Origin: Pedosphaera sp.
Lineage (GTDB): Bacteria; Verrucomicrobiota; Verrucomicrobiia; Limisphaerales; SXQI01
Reading direction: 5' to 3'
Length of the DNA stretch: 64,000 nt
Assembly: GCA_025359965.1 (NCBI GenBank)
Contig: JANYDC010000107.1
Span: forward strand, 62,001-126,000
Part shown: piece after piece, positions 30,246 to 39,412 of the stretch
Numbering within the stretch: position 1 is the stretch's first letter
Layout of the letters: each line of letters begins with the position of its first letter
Made by a program: the position numbers and the translations under genes
The notes under the pieces: model-generated
What the model saw: the letters and a program-made list of their open reading frames with translations, nothing else
Database searches by the model: none
Told to the model about the DNA's origin: nothing

Positions 30246-31349
30246 TCAAAGGGGGAAAGAAGTGCTTTGCCAGGATTTTTCGGAGGCGGCAATCAAGCCT
30301 CTCACCAGAGAACTCGCAAGGCCGGGCCCCTCGTAAACTAATCCAGAGTATACTTGCACCAAAGTGGCGCCTGCCTGGAGTTTTTCCAGGGCATCGGCGG
30401 CTGAAAAAATACCACCAACACCAATGAGCGGCACTTTACCTTTGGTTTGGCGGTGGAGGTGACGGATCACCTCAGTGCTGCGATGGCGCAGAGGGCGACC
30501 ACTCAAGCCTCCCTGCTGATCGTAAATGGAACGAGTGGCAGCATCAGTTGTGGGCGGACGATCTATGGTGGTATTGGTCGCGATGATGCCGGAAAGCTCT
30601 CGTGGGGCGACCAATTCGAGAATTTCATCAAGAGCATCAAAAGAAAGGTCGGGCGCGACTTTTACCAAAAGCGGCTTGGCCGCACGCCCAGAGAGCAGGG
30701 CTTGTTGTCGATTGACTGCCTGCGCTTCGGTCAAAATCTCATCCAAAGCGGCACGATCCTGCAATTGGCGCAGATTGGGAGTATTGGGAGAGCTGACGTT
30801 AATCACGAAAAAATCAGCATGCGGCCAGACGGCCCGCAAGGATTCGGCGTAATCTTCGGCTGCTTTGTCCAGAGGGGTGATTTTGGATTTGCCGAGGTTT
30901 ACCCCCACTGGATGCTTAGGCCAAAGGCCTGAGCACCGCCACTTGGCGAGGTTGGCCGCGAAGACCTCCGCTCCTGGATTGTTAAAACCCATGCGATTGA
31001 CCAGCGATTCACTGCGCAAAGCACGGAACATGCGCGGAGCGGGATTGCCCGGTTGGGCATGCCATGTAACGCCGCCCAACTCACAAAAACCAAAGCCCAT
31101 CGCTTCCCAAACCGGCACAGCCGCGGCTTGTTTGTCCATTCCGGCAGCGAGTCCCACTGGGTTTGGAAAAGTAAAATCCCAAAGTTTAACCGGCAGAGGA
31201 TCAGCACCATAAATGGCGCGCATGGCTTTCAGTAAAAACTGCGATTGCGAAATCAGGCGCAGACCTTCCAGCGTCGCATTATGCACAACTTCCGATTCAA
31301 ACCGGAACAAACATGGACGCACTAACTCTCGATAAAACCCGCTCATCAA
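30246..31349 (-). CDS. pyrD: Dihydroorotate dehydrogenase (quinone), class 2
   Basis: 'NPVGLAAGMDKQAAAVP', 'VNVSSPNTPNLRQLQ', 'IGVGGIFSAADALEKLQAGATLVQVYSGLVYEGP'. Confidence 0.95.
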   Translation of the reverse strand: MMSGFYRELVRPCLFRFESEVVHNATLEGLRLISQSQFLLKAMRAIYGADPLPVKLWDFTFPNPVGLAAGMDKQAAAVPVWEAMGFGFCELGGVTWHAQPGNPAPRMFRALRSESLVNRMGFNNPGAEVFAANLAKWRCSGLWPKHPVGVNLGKSKITPLDKAAEDYAESLRAVWPHADFFVINVSSPNTPNLRQLQDRAALDEILTEAQAVNRQQALLSGRAAKPLLVKVAPDLSFDALDEILELVAPRELSGIIATNTTIDRPPTTDAATRSIYDQQGGLSGRPLRHRSTEVIRHLHRQTKGKVPLIGVGGIFSAADALEKLQAGATLVQVYSGLVYEGPGLASSLVRGLIAASEKSWQSTSFPL

Positions 31350-31404
31350 GCCTTATGATGCCTGAAACAGAAGACTGCGGGCAAAAAGATTCCAACGAGT
31401 GCCG

Positions 31405-31803
31405 TCAGGGAAGAACCTTAAAGATCAGCCAAATTTCAACAGCGACACTTAAACCCAATAAAAGCCATGTCAGACCTTCGGACAAAACAAGTCCCGGTTG
31501 ACGAACTGGCGAGAGCCAAAATCTAAACCTCACAGCCCCCAGATCGATGAGATCACCCTGCCTAAGCCGAGCACATTGTACAGCGGCTTGGTTCAAGTAC
31601 ACCCCTGCCCCATCCAGTGCTTCGATATGATAGCCGTCTGGCGCGGAAACAAGACGGGCATGGGTGCCGCAGACACCAGTCTCCTCCATGCGCAGACAGC
31701 ACTCAACAGAACGGCCAATCAAAAAAGGAAAACGGCTGGCCGTAATCACTTGGCCAGCCGAATTCCCGCGCAAAAGCTGGAGGGAGATCATTACCAAGAC
31801 CAA
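31405..31803 (-). CDS. FHA domain protein with C-terminal TM helix
   Basis: 'FPFLIGRSVECCLRMEETGVCGTHARLVSAPDGYHIEAL' FHA-like; C-terminus 'LTWLLLGLSVAVEIWLIFKVL' hydrophobic. Confidence 0.75.
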   Translation of the reverse strand: MVLVMISLQLLRGNSAGQVITASRFPFLIGRSVECCLRMEETGVCGTHARLVSAPDGYHIEALDGAGVYLNQAAVQCARLRQGDLIDLGAVRFRFWLSPVRQPGLVLSEGLTWLLLGLSVAVEIWLIFKVLP

Positions 31804-32429
31804 ACGGCCCTAGGAACATGAATGATGTCCCCTGGATAAACCGGCAGGTCCAGCTTGGCGTCCTTCCGGGCTTTCTTGCAATTAATCGTGGCTTTTTGTC
31901 CGTTAAGCCGCGTTAGTTGGACATTGGTCTTGTCAGCAAAATCAGTGAAATCTCCAGCGGACTGGATGGCTTTCAACACCGTAACTTCACCGGCATACAC
32001 AATGCGGTCCGGCCGCTTGACCTCGCCGCCAACAAAGAAGACGCGGTCTTCGGTTTTAACAATCACCGTAATCCCCCGATAATACTTGGGCACAAGAAGA
32101 TCCCGCGACTCGGCCGCGAGCTGACCCTTGGTCTTCCCGGCAGCGGAAACGGTCAGGTTAAAGGGCAGACTCAATGTGCCATCTTCGCGAATTACTTGTG
32201 TGATCGGGGAAATCGGCGCTGTGGTGTCGGTAAACTCCATCGTGATTTTTTCACCCACTTGCAGGATATCGGAACTCACTTTGGCGGGCGCGCCTGCGGC
32301 AGCAACCGCAGATTGATCGACAGGCAGTCCCGTGGTTACAGAGTTGGCACCGGTAGTCTCACAACCCGTCAGGGCCATGACCAGCAAAAGACAAGAGACA
32401 ATAGGCAGCAGAATTCGCAACTGTTTCAT
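31791..32429 (-). CDS. Polysaccharide biosynthesis/export lipoprotein (Wza-like)
   Basis: Lipobox 'LLLVMALTGCETT'; 'VGEKITMEFTDTTAPISPITQVIREDGTLSLPF', SLBB-like C-terminal region, 'YPGDIIHVPRAVWSW'. Confidence 0.88.
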   Translation of the reverse strand: MKQLRILLPIVSCLLLVMALTGCETTGANSVTTGLPVDQSAVAAAGAPAKVSSDILQVGEKITMEFTDTTAPISPITQVIREDGTLSLPFNLTVSAAGKTKGQLAAESRDLLVPKYYRGITVIVKTEDRVFFVGGEVKRPDRIVYAGEVTVLKAIQSAGDFTDFADKTNVQLTRLNGQKATINCKKARKDAKLDLPVYPGDIIHVPRAVWSW

Positions 32430-32466
32430 TATAGAGGGCAGAGGTTGTGTGTGGGACTGTGGCAAA

Positions 32467-34671
32467 TCAATACTTTGGCTTGATGTCGAGAGCGGCACGA
32501 TCGGTCGATTTGGCTGATTTGCCATCTTTGGACCCTTTAGCCCCACCTTTCCCGCCGCCAGATGTCGGATCATTGTCATCCTGCTTGGAGTAATAATCGT
32601 AATAATAACCGCTGTAATAGTAGTAGTACGAATCCTGAGAGATGTTGATGTTGTTCAGCACCACCCCCAGCAGATTGCCCCCGACTTTTTCGACCATCTG
32701 TTTGGCACGGATGGTCATGGCTTGCGGGTATTTGCGGTATTGGATGACCAGAATGGAGATATCCACTTCGCTGGCCAAAACGGAGGCGTCGCTCACGCCC
32801 ATGATGGGAGGTGAATCAAAAAACACGTAGTCGTAGCGCTCTTTGGCTTTGACCATAAAATCGCGCATTTGCACAGAATTCAGAACGCCCAATGAACTTG
32901 AGGGCAGCTTGCCGCTGGGCAGGAAATCCAGCAGAGGCACCGGCGTGCGCTGCACCACTTCCTCGATGGTATTCTGTTTCATCAGGAAGTTGGTGAGCCC
33001 CATGGAGTTGGAGACATTCAAAATCTTGTGCAAGCTTGGGCGTCGCAAGTCGGAGTCGACCAGAAGAACTCGCGAACCATTTTGAGCGAAAATCGTGGCC
33101 AGATTGAAGATGGTGGTGGATTTACCCTCACCTGCTCCACCGCTAACCACAGTGATAGTGCTGGCCTTGTCCGTTTTGCGACTAAACAGGATATTGGTGC
33201 GTAGCACGCGGTACGCTTCGGCATGTGGGCTGTCGACACCCTCTTCCAAAAGCGACCCAACGTTTTGGGGGATAACTCCCAGCACGGGGGATTGCAAGGC
33301 GCGCTCGACGTCATCAATGGTCTTAACACTAGTGTCGAGATACTCGATGAAGAATGCCAAACCGAAACCCATTACCAAACCAACAACCACGCCAAGGATA
33401 ATATTAAGAGTAACGTTGGGGCGCACCGGTTTACTGATCGGCAGCGCGGGATCATGAATTTCCACCATGCCCGTTCTGGGAATCTTTGAATCGATCGTTT
33501 CCTGCATGATACGGGCAGACATTTGCTCGTTCATCCGTTGCTTATTTTCCAAATCACGCTTCGCGGCGAAGTAGGGGCGGTACTTCTCCATCATGTCCGT
33601 ATCCTTTTTCTTGGCCGCCTCAAGGTGGGCCGCCAGCTCGTCCACCACAGCTTTGGCACTCTTAACACGAACTTCCAAGCCACTAAGCACCCCATCAACC
33701 CGATCTTCGATCTGTCGGTCCACGGTTTTAATCATGGCCATAAGCTGCTTCACCTGAGGGTGTTCTTCGCCGTATTCCTTAAGCGCTTGAGAAAGCATCT
33801 GCTCGGCCTTGCCCAAGTCCTGGGTATAACGAGTCAAAGCCTCATCCGGCCATGCGACGGGAATGGCACGGCGTTGGTCAACTCGGTTCATTTCCTTCAG
33901 GCCCTTATAAAGTGTGCTTAGCTGCGCATAAGTTTGATCTGCCTGGATACGATCACGCTCAATAGCCCGCACGGTCTCCGGCTCGAGGGTGGTTTGTGAC
34001 AAGCTGTCTCCCATATCCGAGATTTGATACTGCTTGCGAAGCTTATCTACTTCAACCTGAGCCAATAGCACCACGTTTGATTGCTTCGAGTACTCCGCTT
34101 TAAATGCTTCGATGCCAGATTGGGAAAGCTTGCGGCTCTTTTCCAAGCGTTGACGTTGGTAAACCTCAGCCACTTTATTGGCGATGGCAGCGGCTTCCTT
34201 GGGATCCTCGCTAAAAGCCCTGATTTCAATAAGGCTGGTATTGCGGGTTTCCTGGGTATCGATGACCTTTTTGAGAATGTCGATGGTCTCCTGCGTGGTC
34301 AGCCGTACAGAAGTGGCGTAAGTTTTGGACCAAATATCGGCCAACCCTAGCTCAACAACCACATTGCTCAGCACAGACTGGGCCTTGATTTTCTCAAACT
34401 CAGTACGGATGAAGAATGGATCGTAGTGTGATGCCGTCTGCCCGCCTTGCATCAAAAGCGCGATATCGCCCATGTCCTGCCCGACTTCGATACGAGCAGT
34501 GCTCATATAAGTCTTCTTCAGAACCAAAGTCATCACTGTGGTGGTGATGACAACCAGCAAAAACACGGCTAAAATAACTGTTTTGCGGATCCGGATGATC
34601 CGCCAATAATCCAAAAAATGCAGTTTCGACTCAGGCGACTGACCGACAGGGGAAGTACTCGTAACATCCAT
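32467..34671 (-). CDS. Polysaccharide co-polymerase / BY-type tyrosine kinase (Wzc-like)
   Basis: Wzz region, GNVR region, Walker A 'SGGAGEGKSTTIFNLA', 'VLLVDSDLRRPSLH', C-terminal tyrosine cluster 'YYYYYSGYYYDYY'. Confidence 0.93.
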   Translation of the reverse strand: MDVTSTSPVGQSPESKLHFLDYWRIIRIRKTVILAVFLLVVITTTVMTLVLKKTYMSTARIEVGQDMGDIALLMQGGQTASHYDPFFIRTEFEKIKAQSVLSNVVVELGLADIWSKTYATSVRLTTQETIDILKKVIDTQETRNTSLIEIRAFSEDPKEAAAIANKVAEVYQRQRLEKSRKLSQSGIEAFKAEYSKQSNVVLLAQVEVDKLRKQYQISDMGDSLSQTTLEPETVRAIERDRIQADQTYAQLSTLYKGLKEMNRVDQRRAIPVAWPDEALTRYTQDLGKAEQMLSQALKEYGEEHPQVKQLMAMIKTVDRQIEDRVDGVLSGLEVRVKSAKAVVDELAAHLEAAKKKDTDMMEKYRPYFAAKRDLENKQRMNEQMSARIMQETIDSKIPRTGMVEIHDPALPISKPVRPNVTLNIILGVVVGLVMGFGLAFFIEYLDTSVKTIDDVERALQSPVLGVIPQNVGSLLEEGVDSPHAEAYRVLRTNILFSRKTDKASTITVVSGGAGEGKSTTIFNLATIFAQNGSRVLLVDSDLRRPSLHKILNVSNSMGLTNFLMKQNTIEEVVQRTPVPLLDFLPSGKLPSSSLGVLNSVQMRDFMVKAKERYDYVFFDSPPIMGVSDASVLASEVDISILVIQYRKYPQAMTIRAKQMVEKVGGNLLGVVLNNINISQDSYYYYYSGYYYDYYSKQDDNDPTSGGGKGGAKGSKDGKSAKSTDRAALDIKPKY

Positions 34672-34709
34672 AAAGCAAAAGGAGGCTGAGAGTTATGATC
34701 TCAGCCTCC
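34672..34709 (-). terminator. Hairpin followed by T-rich tract on minus strand, between outer-membrane protein gene and Wzc-like gene
   Basis: Perfect 11-bp stem GGAGGCTGAGA/TCTCAGCCTCC, 7-nt loop; minus-strand 3' flank TTTTGCTTT. Confidence 0.7.
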
Positions 34710-34732
34710 GTGGAAATGTTCAAACTGAATCT

Positions 34733-36058
34733 TTAGTAAGTGGCACGAACACCGATGTAAACGCGGTTACGATCGTAGCTGCGAGGCTGGGGGTTCGAGA
34801 AAGTTTCCAATTCAGAATCAAGCTTGTCGTAAGTGTAACCTGCTTCAGCAGACAACCATTTGGTGAACTGATAATCCAAGCTGACGCTTGCATTATAGAA
34901 GTCGTCACCGAGACCATCCAAGGTGCTGCCCTGATACTTGGCGTGCTGGTACTGACCCAATGCGGTGAGAGTGAGCTTCTCAGTCAACTTATGGGTGACT
35001 TGGACGTAGAAAAGAACGGATTCAGTATCTGTGACTGGGTTTTTCCCATCAATCGCACCCACATCAGAAGCAGCGTGGTCCACTTTGATACCCGCTTGAA
35101 TCAAAGAACCAGGAGCATAAGTATATGTCATGCTGGCATCCACATAGGGGCTGGTTTTGTTATCATCAGCACCAGGCATCGCGTTGGAGTACTCGGTAAA
35201 CCTCGCGCCAACACGGACGCTCGCACTGAATTGTGAGCTGAAGTCATGGTCAACCCCCACATAGACTTTGTGATTGGTCTGGTCGCGTGAGTCGGACGGA
35301 ATGAGCAGGGAACCTGCTACAGTTGGAAAATTGGGGTTGATGTTGTCAGAGTTGTCATACTCGGTTATGCCGTACGCATAACCCAACACGCCAAAAGTCT
35401 TAGGCTGAATGAGGTAACGAGCATCCAAGCTAAAGCTCTGCTCCATCCGGTTTAGCAGCGCTTTGCGGCTGAGGTCGCCGGGATTCAGATCTTTGTCGCT
35501 GTAGTCGTAAATGGTATTGGTGTATGTGGGAACAAACTCAAGCTCCTCAGTGACACCCACGTTCAAACCAATTTTTCCTGTGTTACGAATATTGTCGCCA
35601 TTCGAACGGATCGGGCTGGGTGTAAACCCATTTGGTTCCGCGATGAGGAGGGGCTCTTGGGCGGAAACAAAAGAATCACTGACATTCAGTTTGAGGCGTG
35701 AATTGAAAGTGTGCTCCAATTTTGCGTTGAAAGAGTGAGATTGATCAGCCTTGTTTTCAGGGCGGTTCTCATAATAGCGGTAGCTGTAGACGTAGCCCAA
35801 ACTAATGGTCGTCTGCTCCAACTGCAAATTCAGATTGGCACCAGGGGTAATTTCATAGCCAAAACTCTCCTGCTTGCGATTGACACCGGCGACAGCACTG
35901 TTGGGCGCGGTAGCGTAGTTATCATCATAAAAACCGCGAAGAGCGGCTGACACACTCCACGGCTTGGAACTGTCAGTTGCTACCATCTGTGCCTGAGCAG
36001 AGTGGACGCTTGCAATTCCAATTACAGCCAAACCAGCGATCTTAATCATTTCGTTCAT
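34733..36058 (-). CDS. Outer membrane beta-barrel protein of exopolysaccharide locus
   Basis: Signal peptide, alternating aromatic beta-strand pattern, C-terminal 'RVYIGVRATY'; located beside wza/wzc-like genes. Confidence 0.75.
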   Translation of the reverse strand: MNEMIKIAGLAVIGIASVHSAQAQMVATDSSKPWSVSAALRGFYDDNYATAPNSAVAGVNRKQESFGYEITPGANLNLQLEQTTISLGYVYSYRYYENRPENKADQSHSFNAKLEHTFNSRLKLNVSDSFVSAQEPLLIAEPNGFTPSPIRSNGDNIRNTGKIGLNVGVTEELEFVPTYTNTIYDYSDKDLNPGDLSRKALLNRMEQSFSLDARYLIQPKTFGVLGYAYGITEYDNSDNINPNFPTVAGSLLIPSDSRDQTNHKVYVGVDHDFSSQFSASVRVGARFTEYSNAMPGADDNKTSPYVDASMTYTYAPGSLIQAGIKVDHAASDVGAIDGKNPVTDTESVLFYVQVTHKLTEKLTLTALGQYQHAKYQGSTLDGLGDDFYNASVSLDYQFTKWLSAEAGYTYDKLDSELETFSNPQPRSYDRNRVYIGVRATY

Positions 36059-36243
36059 ACACTTAAATCCTGTTCAACGAGTTTCCCCCCAAAACCTTCC
36101 GAGTTGATTTTGAGCAGGTTGTACGGCTTATCCGATTAGGATGTCAAATATTAAAAAAGTTCACCAGCACAATCTGGCACATCTTTACGGCCAACAGGTT
36201 AACACACTTCAGCAGTTGAGCAAACTCTTCGATGAATGACCCA

Positions 36244-38031
36244 CTACTGGCCGCTTTTCCAACGCACCCGGTCGCTTAAAAAGACCTGATCAGGGAAAAA
36301 TACTCTGGATGAGTTCTTGAGAGGAAAGCCCGCAGGCACCGCCCCCTTCAAACCATCCGCAGCAAATCGGCCCCAAGCATGATCCGGCGACTTGAGTATA
36401 TCCGTCAAGAACCTCACATCGGTTGAAATCGGGCTAAGGTAAAGCGCATTAATTGGTTTCATGAAATCATTCACCCTGAAAAAATCCCCCCCACGTTCGG
36501 CTCCGGCATCCAAACTAAGCCACATGGCAGGGCGGTCTCCATACCATGAAGTGGCCCAGGGCATATCAGTCATGAGTAGTTCTTTCGGATTCAGCCATTG
36601 CGAGCACTCTTGAATAATAGGAGGAAAGTACGGTGGATAGACCACGGGGGATTTTTTTGGAGGAAGCAGACCCAGAATTAATGGCAGTGAGCAAAAACAC
36701 CAAAATGCAGCAATCGCAACAGGACGCAACTGCGGAAAGGGAAACTGAACCTGGTCCAAAAGCATAAAGAAAATCGCACTTATAAAGACCAAAAGGAGGG
36801 GTGCGGCCAGGATTAGCCAATTTTCTGGATTGATGATGGGTGACAAGCTTCCCATGCCTGTGCGCCCGAGAGCCTGAACCACTAACAGAACAACAATTGA
36901 TCCCAAAAGGAACCAACGCAATCGTTTGAGGGCAGGATTGCTGAAGGAAATCATCATCGCAGGAACAAACAACAACGTGGCGAGGGATCCACCCAGAGAG
37001 AGAATATCCTTTGCGATGATGGAATTGGCTTCAACGACCAGTTTACGTACGTAATGAGCGGGAACCATTGGTTTTAGAAAGGAACCTAAATCCTGAGGCA
37101 TGCTGCGCAAAAGCCGTGTGCCAGGGAATTGCTCGGTCGCCTCTTGAATCGTGAATCCCGCCGTGCCAAAAAATGCCCCTGACCAATGGTAATTCCTCAT
37201 CAACCACGGGGAAACAATCAGAAGCATGAAAATTGCGGTCGTCAGTGTGGCAGGCCTACGATTCACCCCGGCTACCCAAACCATGTAGCCTAAAACCGGA
37301 ATAATCAACCAACCGAAGGAGTACTTTGTCAGTGTTCCAAGGGCCAAAAGGAGGCCGATTGCGGCAGCGAGGCCGAAAATGCGCCGACGATCAGGCACCT
37401 CGGCCCGTGCCTCTTCCTCCAAGCTGATTAATCGTTGGATGATGCCCATGAAAAGCACCATGATTAGCATGGTGGAAAGACCGGAAGTCGCGTACTGCCA
37501 GATTAAATCGGCCCCTACCAAAAGGAAAACCGACATCCAAGCCACCGGACCATCAAAAAGCCGGAGACCAACGGAAAACACCTGACAGAGGAGGACAAAA
37601 AAGAGCAGTTGGTTGAAAATATTTATGAAAAACTCCGGCTGGTATCGCGTGAATGGATCCTGCTCACGAATCTCGTACTTGAATGGCAGTACTTTCATGA
37701 GTCCCGCCAGAATCAAGGGGTAAACTGGAGCATTAGAAATGTCGGGGTGATCCGTATTCAAAAGAACTGCGCCATCCATTGCCTTGTGGCGAAGGATCAT
37801 GGCGACACTCAGCGGCCGGATGAACCGGGTGGTAAACCCCCTGCCCTGCGACAGATTGCGCGCCAGTTGAGCTTGATCCATGGCTTCCGGAGCGGAAAAA
37901 TTCCGCATTTGGCGCAGATCATAGACCGCAGTAAAGCCAACCAGCAAAATCCAAAGCAACCCAATCTTGAGGGTGCGAACGCCGCTGCCTTCCTCAAACT
38001 TGTGAATCCATTCCTGAAGTCCAGGCCTCAT
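36244..38031 (-). CDS. Multi-pass membrane glycosyltransferase-like protein (GT39/ArnT-like)
   Basis: Many TM segments, N-terminal 'DQAQLARNLSQGRGFTTRFIRPL' and 'PVYPLILAGLM' typical of GT-C family. Confidence 0.65.
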   Translation of the reverse strand: MRPGLQEWIHKFEEGSGVRTLKIGLLWILLVGFTAVYDLRQMRNFSAPEAMDQAQLARNLSQGRGFTTRFIRPLSVAMILRHKAMDGAVLLNTDHPDISNAPVYPLILAGLMKVLPFKYEIREQDPFTRYQPEFFINIFNQLLFFVLLCQVFSVGLRLFDGPVAWMSVFLLVGADLIWQYATSGLSTMLIMVLFMGIIQRLISLEEEARAEVPDRRRIFGLAAAIGLLLALGTLTKYSFGWLIIPVLGYMVWVAGVNRRPATLTTAIFMLLIVSPWLMRNYHWSGAFFGTAGFTIQEATEQFPGTRLLRSMPQDLGSFLKPMVPAHYVRKLVVEANSIIAKDILSLGGSLATLLFVPAMMISFSNPALKRLRWFLLGSIVVLLVVQALGRTGMGSLSPIINPENWLILAAPLLLVFISAIFFMLLDQVQFPFPQLRPVAIAAFWCFCSLPLILGLLPPKKSPVVYPPYFPPIIQECSQWLNPKELLMTDMPWATSWYGDRPAMWLSLDAGAERGGDFFRVNDFMKPINALYLSPISTDVRFLTDILKSPDHAWGRFAADGLKGAVPAGFPLKNSSRVFFPDQVFLSDRVRWKSGQ

Positions 38032-38035
38032 TCAA

Positions 38036-39412
38036 TTAAAATCCTTCCAGATGGTAAACATGCAATTTTCGATGGAGAGTGCGTCGGCTCATGCCCAGCA
38101 TCTTGGCGGCGATTGTCCGGTTGCCGCCGCATTCCTGCAAGGCTCGAATCATGAGCTGTTTCTCTGCCTCTTGGACCGTGAGTGATGGGGAGGCGGGAAT
38201 TGACGGCTCCAGGATAGAATTTAACGGTTGCATGGGCGCGGCCTCCCGCACAGAAGCCGGCAGATCACGCAGGGCAATCCTATCTCGACGACATAATACA
38301 ACAGCATGTTCCAGCGCAGCCCTGAGCTCCCTAACGTTTCCTGGCCAGTTGTATTTCAGTATGGCGTCGATGGCTTCCGGCTCGAAATCAGCGATGATCT
38401 TCGCGTTTTCGGCTGCGAATTCCTTAAGGAAAGCGCGCGCGATCAAAGGAACATCGCCACGCCTTTCCCTCAGTGCCGGGAGGGGTATCTGAATCACACG
38501 CAGCCGATAGAATAGATCCTCACGAAAGGTGCCTGCCTTGACCATCTGCTCAAGGTTTTTATTGGTGGCAGACACCAACCTGATGTCCGCAGACAGCGTG
38601 CGCCCCGAACCCACTCGCTCGAAGGTGCGTTCACCCAACACTCGCAGCAGTTTTACTTGTGTGACTGGGTCGATCTCGCCGATTTCATCCAAAAACAACG
38701 TGCCGCCCTGGGCCTGTTCCACCCTTCCAATTCGGCGCTCATGGGCTCCTGTGAATGAACCCTTCTCATGGCCAAAGAGTTCACTTTCCAGCAGGTTTGC
38801 CGGCAAGGCTCCACAATGGACGGTGACCAGCGGCCCCTTGGAGCGGCTGCTGAGCTGGTGGATCGCTTTGGCAATGAGTTCCTTGCCTGTACCGCTCTCG
38901 CCGGTGATCAGGATGGTGGCCTGACTGGGGGCCACTTGTTTGACAATATCGAAGACCTCCAACATCGGTGGCGACTGGCCGATGATGTTTTCCAATCCAA
39001 ATTTAGTGTCCAACTGCTGGCGTAACGACGTATTTTCGGTCTCTAGTTTTCGGGAACGCAGTGCCCTGTTGATGCGAAATTCCAACTCCTCAATCTGCAT
39101 CTTGGCCTTCGGCACGTAATCATCAGCACCTCTCTTAATAGCTTCCACAGCAAGCTCTTCCGAACCGTAAGCCGTCATGAGAATGCACACCGGCGGCTTG
39201 GGTAATGATTTGGCTCTTGCGATAAGCTTAAGACCATCCTCATTAGCCATGCGGAAATCAGTTAACAGCACATCAAAATGTTCTTTTTCTAATAACTCAA
39301 GCGCCGAAGAAGCAGCGTCGGCAAGGTACACGTCAAAGTGATCCTCCAAAGCGGCACGTAAACCTTCGCGTTGGTTTTTCTCATCATCGACGATTAGCAA
39401 TTGTGGATTCAT
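38036..39412 (-). CDS. Sigma-54-dependent response regulator (NtrC family)
   Basis: REC domain, 'ITGESGTGKELIAKAIH', 'GSFTGAHERRIGR', Fis-type HTH 'GGNRTIAAKMLGMSRRTLHRKL'. Confidence 0.95.
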   Translation of the reverse strand: MNPQLLIVDDEKNQREGLRAALEDHFDVYLADAASSALELLEKEHFDVLLTDFRMANEDGLKLIARAKSLPKPPVCILMTAYGSEELAVEAIKRGADDYVPKAKMQIEELEFRINRALRSRKLETENTSLRQQLDTKFGLENIIGQSPPMLEVFDIVKQVAPSQATILITGESGTGKELIAKAIHQLSSRSKGPLVTVHCGALPANLLESELFGHEKGSFTGAHERRIGRVEQAQGGTLFLDEIGEIDPVTQVKLLRVLGERTFERVGSGRTLSADIRLVSATNKNLEQMVKAGTFREDLFYRLRVIQIPLPALRERRGDVPLIARAFLKEFAAENAKIIADFEPEAIDAILKYNWPGNVRELRAALEHAVVLCRRDRIALRDLPASVREAAPMQPLNSILEPSIPASPSLTVQEAEKQLMIRALQECGGNRTIAAKMLGMSRRTLHRKLHVYHLEGF

